Positions 49,115 to 57,715 of a stretch of 64,000 nucleotides of DNA are shown here, one piece after another. Each line of letters begins with the position of its first letter. The first letter of the stretch is position 1. The position numbers and the translations under genes were made by a program. This DNA is from Thermoplasmata archaeon (lineage in GTDB: Archaea; Thermoplasmatota; Thermoplasmata; Lutacidiplasmatales; UBA184), in the NCBI GenBank assembly GCA_022749815.1, contig JAKIWV010000001.1, positions 310,001-374,000 on the forward strand, given 5' to 3'. The notes beneath the pieces are model-generated. The model saw nothing but the letters and a program-made list of their open reading frames with translations. It searched no databases and was not told the DNA's origin.

Positions 49115-50414
49115 TCGCCTCGAGGACCGAGACCCCCACTTCGCCGTGCTCGAGGGCGAGATACGGAGCCTTCAGGAGCCCCACTCCATGCTCCGCGCTC
49201 AACGTTCCCCCCAGCCGCTTCGCCAGCAGCACGAGGTCCCGACGGACGATGCGCGCCCGGTCCGACATCGGGTCCACGACGAAGGCCGGATGCAGGTTGC
49301 CGTCCCCGAGATGCCCGAACAAGCGCACCAGTACGTCGTGCCGTTTGGCGAGGGCCCGGGTCCCCTCGAACAGCTCATCCAACCGGGACCAAGGGACCGC
49401 CACATCCTCGTGGATGCGGACCCCTTCCTGTTCCAGCGCCTCTCCGCTCTGCCCACGCAGCGTCCAGAGCTGATCGGCGTCGGCATAGACCACCGGCTCC
49501 CCAGTGAATCCGGTCTCCGAAAACCGTCGCGCCACCCGCTCGAGGTCGGTCTCCTCGTCCGCCGCGGTGCTTTCCAGTTCCGTCAGCAGGAGAGCGCTGT
49601 CCTCCGGCAGGCGTCCCGACGCGAACCGGTTGAGCGCCGCCGCCGTCGCGCGGTCCAGGTACTCCACCGCCGAGAAGGCCGGCGCGGGGGAAGCCAGCAA
49701 CCGCGGCAGCGTGCGGCGGAACGAGAGATCGTCAGGGACCGGGAGGACGAGCCCGACCCGACGTTCCGGCACGGGGGCTAGCGCCAGACAGACTTCGGTG
49801 AACATCCCCAGGGTGCCTTCGCTGCCCACCAGGAACCCGAGCAGGTCCGGCCCCGTCGATGCTTTCCGGGTCCGGTGGCCCACCCGCAGAAGTTCCCCGG
49901 TCCCGAGGACGGCCTCGAGGCCGCGCACCCAGTTCCGGGTCGAGCCGTAGCGGAAGGACCGGGGACCCGCGGCATTCGTGGCGGCGTTGCCCCCGATCGT
50001 CGACATCGTCCAGGATCCGGGATTCGGTGGAAAGAACAGGCCGTGCGACGCCAGGATGCGGTGGAGGTCGCGGTTCACGACGCCGGGGCCAACACGGACG
50101 AGCCGGTCCGCGTCGGAGATCTCCACGATAGCGTTCCAGCCGGCGAAGTCTACCACGACGCCCCCGGGCGGGGGGACCGACTCTCCGTCGAGCGAGCTAC
50201 CTCCGCCCCGGGCGACGAGCGGTATCTTCCACCGGCGCGCCCAGGCCACGAGCCGTTGGAGCGCTTCCCGGTCGCGGGGCGCGACGGCGGCGACCGGCAA
50301 CTGGACCATGTGCGACGCATCGGAGGCGAACCGGGTCAGCGCGTCGGGGTCCTCGGTAACGGTCCCTGCGACCTCGGTCCGAAGGGCCTCGGAAGCGTCC
50401 CGGGGGAGAGGCAC
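49026..50414 (-). CDS. FAD-binding oxidase, GlcD / D-lactate dehydrogenase family
   Basis: This 462-residue protein shows the PCMH-type FAD fold: IPLVARGGGSSLDGESVPPP, GPGVVNRDLHRIL, STIGGNAATNAAGPRSFRYG and LVGSEGTLGMFTEV. The C-terminal cap has FGHLGDGNLHPAF (His-rich active site) and SAEHGVGLLKAPYL, ending in DPDGILNPGKLYP. It oxidises a 2-hydroxy acid such as D-lactate or glycolate. No Fe-S subunit gene is adjacent. The 3' end overlaps mutY by 89 bp. Confidence 0.92.
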   Translation of the reverse strand: MPLPRDASEALRTEVAGTVTEDPDALTRFASDASHMVQLPVAAVAPRDREALQRLVAWARRWKIPLVARGGGSSLDGESVPPPGGVVVDFAGWNAIVEISDADRLVRVGPGVVNRDLHRILASHGLFFPPNPGSWTMSTIGGNAATNAAGPRSFRYGSTRNWVRGLEAVLGTGELLRVGHRTRKASTGPDLLGFLVGSEGTLGMFTEVCLALAPVPERRVGLVLPVPDDLSFRRTLPRLLASPAPAFSAVEYLDRATAAALNRFASGRLPEDSALLLTELESTAADEETDLERVARRFSETGFTGEPVVYADADQLWTLRGQSGEALEQEGVRIHEDVAVPWSRLDELFEGTRALAKRHDVLVRLFGHLGDGNLHPAFVVDPMSDRARIVRRDLVLLAKRLGGTLSAEHGVGLLKAPYLALEHGEVGVSVLEAIKRRCDPDGILNPGKLYPASPLVPGGAAS

Positions 50415-50472
50415 GGTCGTCGAGAGGGCGTGGGCGACATAGGCCTGACGCCCGTCGAGCGCGGCCGGGAGG

Positions 50473-50892
50473 TCAGCCCTCGCCCGGCGGGTTCTCTGGA
50501 GTCGGTGCGGGAGCCGACTCGGCGGGGGGTGGGGCCGGTTCCGGAGAGCTCACGGCGGTCAGGAGCTCTCGGATCGCGAACGGCCGGCGGACGAGCGCGG
50601 CCACCCCCAGCGCACGTGCCTGGCTGTCGAGGCGGGTGGATCGGCTGGGCGTCAACAGGACGACCCGGAGGGCCGGATTGGCCCGATGAGCCTCGGGAAC
50701 GAATTCGGCCCAGCTTGGCTCGGTCATCTCGGCGTCCACGAGCAGGACCGGGTCGGTCGCTTGGCGGATCATCCCCAGGGTCGTTCGGGCCGAAAGGCTC
50801 GCGGCCGTGATATGGTGCTGGTGCAAGCGAAGCAACCCCCGGAGGATCAGCTGCGCCTCCTCCGTGCCCCCGACGATCACGACGTTGGCCAT
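50473..50892 (-). CDS. Degenerate response-regulator receiver domain protein
   Basis: The 139-residue product starts at ATG 50892. NVVIVGGTEEAQLILRGLLR begins the receiver fold without the usual acidic pair. VLLVDAEMTEP keeps the phospho-acceptor Asp, RVVLLTPSRS the Thr/Ser region, and LVRRPFAIREL replaces the conserved Lys with Arg. A Pro/Ala-rich tail follows. Likely a pseudo-receiver that works without normal phosphorylation. Not adjacent to a kinase. Confidence 0.7.
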   Translation of the reverse strand: MANVVIVGGTEEAQLILRGLLRLHQHHITAASLSARTTLGMIRQATDPVLLVDAEMTEPSWAEFVPEAHRANPALRVVLLTPSRSTRLDSQARALGVAALVRRPFAIRELLTAVSSPEPAPPPAESAPAPTPENPPGEG

Positions 50893-51177
50893 CGGCTCAC
50901 CGGCTCGCGTTCGTTGGCATTCTCCGTACGGCATGCGACCCCAGGACCCTCCCGGAGGGTCCGCGCCAGAACCCGGTCCCAGCGGCTGTGGGAATCGGTC
51001 GTCGCCCCGCCCGGCGGGTCGACGTTCCGCAGTCGAATAGAAGCCGGGCTGGGGGTTTGAATGTTTCGTCCGTTCCGCGGGGGCTGGCGCTCACGGGGCT
51101 GTCGGATGCGTTCGACCTCAGAACGGACCTGTCAGGCCCCGGAACCTGTTCTTGGTCATCCTCCGGAGGGCCCGGTA
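50893..51177. other. Intergenic region, no gene supported
   Basis: About 285 bp upstream of the degenerate receiver gene. No convincing open frame or repeat; short palindromic GC stretches only. The TATA-like box and candidate ncRNA begin just after. Confidence 0.4.
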
Positions 51178-51186
51178 GCTATATAG
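51178..51186 (+). promoter_or_regulatory. TATA box for the candidate ncRNA
   Basis: CTATATAGT is the best TATA-like box in this stretch and lies about 26-30 nt before the predicted 5' end of the structured RNA. Confidence 0.55.
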
Positions 51187-51207
51187 TCTCTCGTGGCGTA
51201 CGTAGGC

Positions 51208-51290
51208 CGGCCTCGGGTACCGGCGGGAAGCGGCTCTTGGTGGCACCGTCCAAGAGACCGAGAGCCTTCCCGCCGGCGCCCACTTTTGGC
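51208..51290 (+). ncRNA. Candidate structured non-coding RNA
   Basis: Downstream of a TATA box, 51220-51230 (CCGGCGGGAAG) pairs perfectly with 51266-51276 (CTTCCCGCCGG). Inside, 51234-51240 (CTCTTGG) pairs with 51250-51256 (CCAAGAG) around a 9-nt loop, with an asymmetric internal loop between the helices that could adopt a kink-turn-like bend. A T-rich stretch (CACTTTTGG) follows and might end transcription. It lies between two genes with no reading frame of its own. The exact ends are estimated; no known family is recognised. Confidence 0.5.
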
Positions 51291-51310
51291 CCGCGGTTTC
51301 TCCTCGAACG

Positions 51311-51320
51311 ATAGTTTTTC
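51311..51320 (+). promoter_or_regulatory. TATA-like box for the zinc-ribbon gene
   Basis: ATAGTTTTTC is centred about 28 nt before ATG 51344, so the mRNA is probably leaderless. The T-run could also help terminate the upstream candidate ncRNA. Confidence 0.5.
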
Positions 51321-51343
51321 TACCCCTGCACGGCCCACCTCGC

Positions 51344-52117
51344 ATGGTGCGGCTTCCCTCCTGGTTCCGGCCGGCGCCGGACGAACGACAGCGTGCGATC
51401 GCGACGCTCAAGTCCCTGGGGACGACGTCGGTTCCCGGCCTCGCCGCGGCGCTCTCGTGGTCCGTCCCCAAGACGGAGAAGGTCCTGTGGGACGTTTCTC
51501 GCCACGGACCTCCGGGACTTCTCTACGACCTGCGCAGCGGGACGATCCGCTGGGGCTCCCCCGTCGCGGCTCCCCCCAAGTCCACTTCCGGTCCGGCGGC
51601 TGCGAGCTCGGCTCCGAGCTGGGCCGTCTCTGCCGCTCGCAGCTCGGCCCGGCCCTCCCCGAACCCGCCGGCCGCCGGCTCCGCCTCCGTTTCGCGCGTC
51701 GGTTCCTACCGGCCGACAGTCGTTCCGCCCGCCCCGTCCCCCCCCGCCCGGATTGCGCCGGGCGACCATCTCCTTCGAGAATGCGCCCGATGTCACACCC
51801 CCCTCGTACCGGCCGGCGGCGCCGACGAGTTCGCGTGCCCGATGTGCGGCCGGCGGGTCACGAGCGCTGGGACGCTGGTCTCTCCCTCCCCTTCCCGAGC
51901 GACTGCTCCGGCCGGACCGGACCCCCGGGTCCAGCAACTGATCGCTGCGTGGGCCACCGGGCAGCCGGCCCCGTGTCCTCAATGCCGTCAACCGCTGCGT
52001 CACACGACTAACGGCGAGTTCCGGTGCGGTTCCTGCGGCGCCCGCATCGCGTACGACCCTCCGGCGGCGAGCCCGGCCCCGGTCTCCGGCGTGCCGGTCG
52101 TCGGGCCGAGCCACTAG
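51344..52117 (+). CDS. HTH and double zinc-ribbon protein, unknown role
   Basis: A 257-residue protein. Residues 15-70 look like a helix-turn-helix (RQRAIATLKSLGTTSVPGLA, KTEKVLWDVSRHGPPGLLY). A Pro/Ser/Ala linker follows, then two zinc ribbons: RECARCHTPL..FACPMCGRR and APCPQCRQPL..FRCGSCGAR. Such layouts suggest a nucleic-acid-binding or transcription-related factor. Ends with a 4-bp convergent overlap with hutH. Confidence 0.7.
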   Translation: MVRLPSWFRPAPDERQRAIATLKSLGTTSVPGLAAALSWSVPKTEKVLWDVSRHGPPGLLYDLRSGTIRWGSPVAAPPKSTSGPAAASSAPSWAVSAARSSARPSPNPPAAGSASVSRVGSYRPTVVPPAPSPPARIAPGDHLLRECARCHTPLVPAGGADEFACPMCGRRVTSAGTLVSPSPSRATAPAGPDPRVQQLIAAWATGQPAPCPQCRQPLRHTTNGEFRCGSCGARIAYDPPAASPAPVSGVPVVGPSH

Positions 52118-53640
52118 AACGGCACGGCGGTCCGCACTTGGCGGACCATCGAACCGTCGGCGATGCCGCCGGCCACTCGCTCGATGTCGGCGGCTGGGGA
52201 ACGGTCCTCGGACCACGCGGCCACTCGTTCCCGGAGGACGCGCAGGGCCGCCTCGCTGCCGACCCCGCCGGAGCGGGGACGACGGTACTCGAGCGCCTGC
52301 CCCGCGACGATCCACTCGACGGCGAGGACTCGTTGGACATTGACGATCAATCGACGCAGCTTGGCACCGGCCCAGGCCCCCATGCTGACGTAATCCTCCT
52401 GGTCGGCGGAGGTGGGCAGGCTGCCCGCGCTCGCCGGATGGACGAGGGTCTGATTCTCGTTGACCAGCGCCGCGGCGAGGTACTGGGGGATCATGAAACC
52501 GGAGGAACGCCCGGGGGTAGGAGCGAGGAAGGCTGGCAGACCGCGATTCAGCGCGGGATTCACGAGGCGGGCTACACGCCGCTCCGCGAACGACCCCAGG
52601 TAGTGGAGCGCGAGGGCCAGCGTATCGAGCGCGAGCGCCAGCGTCTGGCCGTGGAAGTTGCCCCCATTGACGAATTCATCGCCGTCGAACACGACGGGAT
52701 TGTCCGACACCGCGTTCAGCTCGGGCGACACGACGCGTTCCGCGTACCCGAGCCCTTGGCTCGTGGCCGCCAGGACCTGGGGAATGCACCGGAGCGTGTA
52801 CGGATCCTGGCCGTGCCACTCGCCCCCGGCGACGGCGAGTTGGCTCCCGCGGAGGAGGCGTCGCACCGCCTTTGCGACGGCCCGTTGCTCGGGCAGGTTC
52901 CGGAGCGCCCCCAATCGGTCGTCCAAGCTAGAGGGATCGCCCCGGAGGGCGTCGAACGATAGCGCCGCCGCCACTTCCGACGCGGCGAGGAGCTCCCGGC
53001 CGTCGGCCACGGAAAGGGCGAGATAGCTCGTCATGAGCGAGGTTCCGTTGATCAGCGCCACGCCTTCCTTCTCGACCAGTTCCAGCGGCGCCAGCCCGAG
53101 ACCCCGGTGCACCTCGGCGGCGGAGGTACGACGGCCGTCGACGGTGACGAATTCTCCTTCGGCGAGGAGCGTGAGGGCGAGATGCGCCAACGGCGCGAGA
53201 TCTCCCGAGGCGCCGACGGAGCCCTGCTCGGGCACGAACGGAACGAGGTTCCGGTTCAGGAACTCCAGGAGGCGCTCCACCAGCTCGGGGCGGACCCCCG
53301 AGTGCCCCCGGGCGAGGGCATTCGCCCGCAGGAGCAACATCCCCCGCACGACGTCCGCCGGCAACGCGGAGCCGGTCCCGCTCGCGTGACTGCGCAGTAG
53401 GGAAAGCTGCAGCGCGCGAGCTTCGGCGGCGGGGATCACCTGGTCGGACAGGCTGCCGAACCCGGTGGTGACGCCATACGTGGGGCGGCCGGCGGCGACG
53501 GCGCGCTCGACGATACGGCGGCTTGCCACCACGGCCGGCCGGGCCGTGGGGGCGAGAGAGACCTGACCGCCGGCCCGGCTCACCGCGAGGAACTGGTCGA
53601 GCGTCAGGGACCGGCCGTCGACGGGCAGGGGCTCGGTCAT
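52114..53640 (-). CDS. hutH: Histidine ammonia-lyase
   Basis: This 508-residue protein belongs to the MIO lyases: TYGVTTGFGSLSD (catalytic Tyr region), SVGASGDLAPLAHLAL with the Ala-Ser-Gly triad that forms the MIO cofactor, INGTSLMTSYL and VQDN-equivalent SDNPVVFDGDEF. QPTSADQEDYVSMG-like (TSADQEDYVSMGAW) supports HAL over PAL. It deaminates L-histidine to urocanate. Other hut genes (hutU, hutI) are not in the window, so the product's fate is unclear. Length and motifs are standard. Confidence 0.93.
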   Translation of the reverse strand: MTEPLPVDGRSLTLDQFLAVSRAGGQVSLAPTARPAVVASRRIVERAVAAGRPTYGVTTGFGSLSDQVIPAAEARALQLSLLRSHASGTGSALPADVVRGMLLLRANALARGHSGVRPELVERLLEFLNRNLVPFVPEQGSVGASGDLAPLAHLALTLLAEGEFVTVDGRRTSAAEVHRGLGLAPLELVEKEGVALINGTSLMTSYLALSVADGRELLAASEVAAALSFDALRGDPSSLDDRLGALRNLPEQRAVAKAVRRLLRGSQLAVAGGEWHGQDPYTLRCIPQVLAATSQGLGYAERVVSPELNAVSDNPVVFDGDEFVNGGNFHGQTLALALDTLALALHYLGSFAERRVARLVNPALNRGLPAFLAPTPGRSSGFMIPQYLAAALVNENQTLVHPASAGSLPTSADQEDYVSMGAWAGAKLRRLIVNVQRVLAVEWIVAGQALEYRRPRSGGVGSEAALRVLRERVAAWSEDRSPAADIERVAGGIADGSMVRQVRTAVPF

Positions 53641-53727
53641 CGCCGACCCGGGGTGGAGAGTGCCAGCGGAAAAAGGAAACCCCCCGGGGGTCCGCGACTC
53701 CCGGGGGGACGGGTTCGGAAGACCGCC

Positions 53728-54258
53728 TCAGGCGGCCGGGTAGACGATCTCGCCGCCGGATTTCTGCATCGACGGCTGCCGCTTGGTCTGCGCGCCCTTG
53801 GTTTTCCAGAACAGCTCCGCGAACTCCTGTACCGCCTTGACGAGCTCCTGTGCGTCCGCGAGGGCGGTTCCCTGGCGGGTCTTCGAGGCCTGCTTCATGA
53901 TCTTCCAGACCGTCTCGTGGGCTTGCGGGTACTGCTTGGCGTGGTCGGGCGTGAAGTAGTCGCCCCAGATGACCCGTACTTCCTGCTTCACGCGTTCGGA
54001 ATGTTGCTCTTTGACAGCGGTATAGCGCGAGAGCTTGGAGACGTAGGCCGCCCGATCTTCGGGCTTGGCATCCATCGCCGGCGCCGTGAGTTCCGCGATG
54101 AGCTGGTCCATGCGGAGCACCGTGAGGGCGGCGATCTGCGCCTCGTGCGGGTCATAAATACCGCACGGAATGTCGCAATGGGCGTAGACCGGCGTCGGGG
54201 GCGAGAGGCGGTCCCGGACGGCGCTGAGCCATTCCCGAACTCGTCCTGAGGTCGACAT
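53728..54258 (-). CDS. sodN: Nickel-containing superoxide dismutase
   Basis: The 176-residue precursor carries HCDIPCGIYDP at residues 27-37, the nickel hook: His27, Cys28 and Cys32 of HCxxPC. A 26-residue propeptide precedes His27 and must be removed so its amino group can bind Ni. The rest is helical, as in SodN. The maturation peptidase gene diverges 85 bp away. NiSOD is known mainly from actinobacteria and cyanobacteria and is less common in archaea. ATG 54258. Confidence 0.95.
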   Translation of the reverse strand: MSTSGRVREWLSAVRDRLSPPTPVYAHCDIPCGIYDPHEAQIAALTVLRMDQLIAELTAPAMDAKPEDRAAYVSKLSRYTAVKEQHSERVKQEVRVIWGDYFTPDHAKQYPQAHETVWKIMKQASKTRQGTALADAQELVKAVQEFAELFWKTKGAQTKRQPSMQKSGGEIVYPAA

Positions 54259-54342
54259 GTGCGGCGGAACGTCGGGAGAGCCATAAAGGTGCCGGACCGA
54301 AAACCTTCCTCCGTCCCCGCGCCTCTTCGATGGAAGGGGCGC

Positions 54343-54708
54343 ATGCGGGTCATCGTCCACGACCGGTCGATGGAACCGTTCCTCGCCCCCGGGGACCGCC
54401 TCTACGTGGACCCCCACGCCTTGGAGAGCCAGCCGCCGGCCCGGGGCGACGTGGTAGTATTCCGGGACCCGGAGGGTTCCGGCCGCCTCCTGATCAAGCG
54501 GGTGACCGGACTGCCCGGGGACCGACCACCGGGGACTCGGACCTCCGTTCCGGCGAAGCACCTCTTCGTGCTCGGCGACCGGCTCGCCGACAGCCACGAC
54601 AGTCGGATGTTCGGCCCCGTGCCGTTCTCCTTGGTCGTCGGTCGGGCCCGTTTCCGCTACGCCCCGGCCGGGCGTCGAGGGCCGCTCGACGAGCGCACCT
54701 TTAAGTGA
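54343..54708 (+). CDS. sodX: Ni-SOD maturation peptidase (S26/signal-peptidase-like)
   Basis: A 121-residue protease starting at ATG 54343. DRSMEPFLAPGDRLYV has the catalytic Ser9, GRLLIKRVTGLPGD the Lys52, and LGDRLADSHDSRMFGPV the third conserved block of S26 peptidases. No TM helix is present, unlike leader peptidases, which fits SodX. It is divergent from sodN and presumably trims its propeptide. The last codons overlap the TATA box of the next operon. Confidence 0.85.
   Translation: MRVIVHDRSMEPFLAPGDRLYVDPHALESQPPARGDVVVFRDPEGSGRLLIKRVTGLPGDRPPGTRTSVPAKHLFVLGDRLADSHDSRMFGPVPFSLVVGRARFRYAPAGRRGPLDERTFK
54698..54707 (+). promoter_or_regulatory. TATA box of the tungstate/molybdate operon
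   Basis: CCTTTAAGTG overlaps the sodX stop and is centred about 26 nt before ATG 54729, implying a leaderless wtpA mRNA. Confidence 0.55.
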
Positions 54709-54726
54709 TGTGTGAATTCCACACAT
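54708..54726. promoter_or_regulatory. Palindromic operator of the wtp operon
   Basis: ATGTGTGAATTCCACACAT is a 19-bp inverted repeat with one mismatched position per arm, lying between the TATA box and the wtpA start and so over the transcription start. The ModE-like protein at the end of the operon is the likely ligand-dependent repressor. Confidence 0.65.
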
Positions 54727-54728
54727 CG

Positions 54729-55799
54729 ATGCGTTCGATGCGGCGGAACCTCCTGGTCGGGGTCGTCGTCGTCCTCGCCGTGGTCGGCGGGTTCGCGGGC
54801 GGCTGGTATCTCCGCTCGACCGGCTTGACTCCGGGCTCCTCGGCCGCCTCCCTCGCGGTGATCGCCGCCGGTAGCCTGGCCCCCATCCTTCCGTCGTTCA
54901 TCTCGGCCTTCGTCAACGCGACACCCGGCGTGCAGGGTCCGCTGTCGGCGCAGCTCTACGAAGGGAGCACCGCAGCGGCCACCGCGCTCACGACCGCCGC
55001 CCAGCCGTACGACCTCTTCATCTCCGCCGACTTCCGGGTGATCCCCAAGAACCTCGAACCTCCCACGGCGACCGTCGCTCAGTGGGAGGTGGTCTTCGCC
55101 TCCGACCCGGTCGTCCTCGCCTACGAGCCGAGCGGGGCCCTCACGGGCCTCAACGCCACGAATTGGTACCAGAAGGTCTCCCAGGCGGGCGTGGTCTTGG
55201 GCGCGCCCAACGCGAGCGCCGACCCGCTGGGCGCGAACCTGATCTTCACGCTCGAGCTCGAGGACGCCGCCGCCGGCCAGGCGGGCGCGTTCTACGGCCA
55301 CTTCTTTGCCGGCGCCCAGGGTGCCCTGGCCACCCCGACCGCCGCGACCAAGCTCGTGACGGAGAACGCGATGGCCTCGGCGCTCACGACCGGCGTGGTG
55401 GGCGTCACGCTGACGTACCGATCCTACGCGATCGCGGACCGATTGCCCTACCTCAACCTGAGCGCGCAGGTGAACCTCGGCGGACACGACCCGACCAACG
55501 TCGCGCACTATGGGACCGTCTCCACGACCGAGCTGTCCGGCACGGGGACGAAGGGCGTGAAGGGCGCCCCCGTGCTCTTCGCAGTTACGGTGCCCTCGAC
55601 GGCGCCGAACGCGGCTCTCGGGCTCGCCTTCGCGAGCTATCTTCTCTCGAACGCGACGAGCCCGCTCTGGGCGGCCGATGGCTTCACCCCTCTCGCGCCG
55701 GCCTGGGTCGACCATCCGGCCCAGGTTCCGGCGGCCATCGGGGGCTTCGCCCCGAATGGACTGCCTGCGCTTCCCTCCTACCTAGCGGCCTTCACCTGA
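54729..55799 (+). CDS. wtpA: Tungstate/molybdate ABC transporter substrate-binding protein
   Basis: The 356-residue product (ATG 54729; an earlier ATG 54705 exists) has an N-terminal TM anchor and then the ModA/WtpA fold: LAVIAAGSLAPILPSFISAF, LYEGSTAAATALTTA, YDLFISADFRVIP and SDPVVLAYEPSGALTG. WtpA proteins bind molybdate or tungstate outside the membrane. First gene of the operon wtpA-wtpB-wtpC-modE-like, with TATA box and operator directly upstream. Confidence 0.9.
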   Translation: MRSMRRNLLVGVVVVLAVVGGFAGGWYLRSTGLTPGSSAASLAVIAAGSLAPILPSFISAFVNATPGVQGPLSAQLYEGSTAAATALTTAAQPYDLFISADFRVIPKNLEPPTATVAQWEVVFASDPVVLAYEPSGALTGLNATNWYQKVSQAGVVLGAPNASADPLGANLIFTLELEDAAAGQAGAFYGHFFAGAQGALATPTAATKLVTENAMASALTTGVVGVTLTYRSYAIADRLPYLNLSAQVNLGGHDPTNVAHYGTVSTTELSGTGTKGVKGAPVLFAVTVPSTAPNAALGLAFASYLLSNATSPLWAADGFTPLAPAWVDHPAQVPAAIGGFAPNGLPALPSYLAAFT

Positions 55800-55838
55800 G
55801 CCGGCTCGACCGGCTCTCTCCGAAGCTTCGGAAACTTC

Positions 55839-56687
55839 GTGGGCGCGCCGGACCTTCTGCGAGCACTCCCCCGGGCGTTCGCCGGCCTCCTGTCGGCATC
55901 GCTCGTCGGGCTGTTCGTGCTCCCCATCGTGGCCCTGGTGGCGTACGCGGGCGCCGCCGGCATCGGGTCGGCGGCGGCGGACGCGGGCTTTCGCACGTCG
56001 CTCGAGTTCACGCTGCTCGCGTCCGGCGTTGCCGTGGGTCTGGGGCTGCTCACCGGGGTTCCGCTCGGCTACGTGCTCGCCCGCTACCAGTTTCCGGGCC
56101 GGTCCGTCGTGGAGTCGTTCGTGCTGATCCCGGTGGTGATCCCTCACCTCGTCGTCGGGATCGCCTTGCTGCTCCTCTTCCGTCCCTCGACGCCGTTCGG
56201 ACAGCTGGCGCACGCCCTCGGATTGCCGGTCTTCGACGCCATCTGGGGCGTGATCCTGGTGATGCTGTACGTCGGGGCATCGTACGTTGTCCTGACGAGT
56301 CAGCTCGCCTTCCGGTCCATCGATGCGGAGGCGCTCGAAGCGGCCCGCTCGCTCGGCGCGTCGCCGACGGAGGCGTTCCTGACCGTTACGTTACCCCAGG
56401 CGGTGCGGGGGGTGCTCACCGGCGCGCTGTTGATGTGGGCTCGGGGCGTGAGCGAGGTGGGCGGCTTCCTGATCCTCGCGTACTTTGTCTCGCCGAGCGT
56501 TCCCTGGACGGGTCCCCCGACCAGCACCGCCTCGGTGTACATTTACCAACTCTACTCAATCAGCGGCCTCCCCGGGGCCACGGCCGCCGCCTCTCTGCTG
56601 GTGTTCATCGCCCTCGGCATCTTCGTGGCGATCCGGCTCGTCGACCGTACCGGGATGGCCTGGGCCCGCGGGGCGTGGTTCTCGTGA
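55839..56687 (+). CDS. wtpB: Tungstate/molybdate ABC transporter permease
   Basis: A 282-residue inner-membrane permease with about six TM helices and the ABC EAA loop EAARSLGASPTEAFLTVTLP that docks onto the ATPase. VPLGYVLARYQFPGRSVVES and SFVLIPVVIPHLVVGIALLL are typical of CysT/ModB-like proteins. GTG 55839 lies 39 nt after wtpA. Its TGA overlaps the wtpC GTG (GTGA). Confidence 0.92.
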   Translation: MGAPDLLRALPRAFAGLLSASLVGLFVLPIVALVAYAGAAGIGSAAADAGFRTSLEFTLLASGVAVGLGLLTGVPLGYVLARYQFPGRSVVESFVLIPVVIPHLVVGIALLLLFRPSTPFGQLAHALGLPVFDAIWGVILVMLYVGASYVVLTSQLAFRSIDAEALEAARSLGASPTEAFLTVTLPQAVRGVLTGALLMWARGVSEVGGFLILAYFVSPSVPWTGPPTSTASVYIYQLYSISGLPGATAAASLLVFIALGIFVAIRLVDRTGMAWARGAWFS

Positions 56688-57715
56688 GCGGTCTCGAGCT
56701 CCGGGAACTGGCCGCGGAGCGGGGCGGGTTCCGTCTGGGGCCCGTCACCCTCGAGGTCGCGGCCGGCACCGCGACGGTCCTCTTGGGGCCCTCCGGCGCC
56801 GGCAAGACGACCCTCCTGCGGGCCGTCGCCGGTTTTCTGCCGCTCGCCGGAGGGACGGTCTGGTTCGATGGGGAGGAGGTGGGTTCCCAGGCGCCGGAAC
56901 GTCGACGGTTCGGCTTCGTGCCACCGAACCTCGGCTTGCTTCCGCACCGGCGCGTGGAACAGAACGTGCGCTATCCGCTCGACCTCCGGGGAGACCCCGA
57001 GGCTTCCCAGAAAGCCCGCGGTTGGATGGAACGGTTCGAACTGGTCGAGCTCGGACGGCGGTTTCCTTTCGAGTTAAGCTCGGGCCAGCGCCAGCGCGTG
57101 GCGATGGCCCGCGCCCTGGCCGCCGAGCCCCGGCTCCTCCTCTGGGACGAGCCGCTCGCCGCCCTGGACGTGGAGAGCCGGGACGGGTTGATCCGGCTCC
57201 TGCGCGGTCTCATCGAGTCGGAGCAGCTTCCGCTCCTGCTCGTCACGCACGACCCCTCGACGGCCGGGGCCTTGGCCTCTCGATGGGTGGTCCTCGAGCA
57301 CGGACGCGTACGGTTCGACGCCCCACCGGAGGCGCTGTCCCGGGGCCCGCTCGACCGGTTCACGGCCCGATTCCTGGGATACGAGAACCTGTACTCCCCG
57401 ACCGAGCTGGCTCACGCGGGGAACGGCTCGCTCGCTCCCCTCCTCCGGGCGGCCGCGGGACCCGGCGGGATCGTCGTGCCGTCGAACTCGCTCCGTTGGC
57501 GCGCGGGCGCGGGCGGCCCCCACGCGGCTCGGGTCGAGGCGACGCGCCGCATCTCCTCGGGGTGGGTGCTCGCCCTCCGGCAGGGCGGGTTGACCTTCCA
57601 CGCGGCGCCGTACCGCGTCGTGCCGTCGGTCCGCGTGGGCGATACCGTGTCGATCGACCTCGACCTCGACGCCCTCAAGCCGCTCGAAGCCTCCCCCGTA
57701 TCCGAGGCCGGATGA
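56684..57715 (+). CDS. wtpC: Tungstate/molybdate ABC transporter ATP-binding protein
   Basis: This 343-residue ATPase has Walker A GPSGAGKTT near residue 35, a signature loop ELSSGQRQRVAMARAL, Walker B RLLLWDEPLAALD and the switch His in VTHDPSTA. A C-terminal ~100 residues (ENLYSPTEL onward) matches the regulatory/TOBE region. The signature is SSGQ rather than LSGG(Q). GTG 56684 overlaps wtpB by 4 bp and the next gene starts in its stop (ATGA). Confidence 0.93.
   Translation: MSGLELRELAAERGGFRLGPVTLEVAAGTATVLLGPSGAGKTTLLRAVAGFLPLAGGTVWFDGEEVGSQAPERRRFGFVPPNLGLLPHRRVEQNVRYPLDLRGDPEASQKARGWMERFELVELGRRFPFELSSGQRQRVAMARALAAEPRLLLWDEPLAALDVESRDGLIRLLRGLIESEQLPLLLVTHDPSTAGALASRWVVLEHGRVRFDAPPEALSRGPLDRFTARFLGYENLYSPTELAHAGNGSLAPLLRAAAGPGGIVVPSNSLRWRAGAGGPHAARVEATRRISSGWVLALRQGGLTFHAAPYRVVPSVRVGDTVSIDLDLDALKPLEASPVSEAG

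Noticed and set aside
54705-54728. Earlier ATG (54705) for wtpA
   Set aside because: It lies within the TATA box and before the operator; ATG 54729 matches TATA spacing and gives a normal signal anchor.
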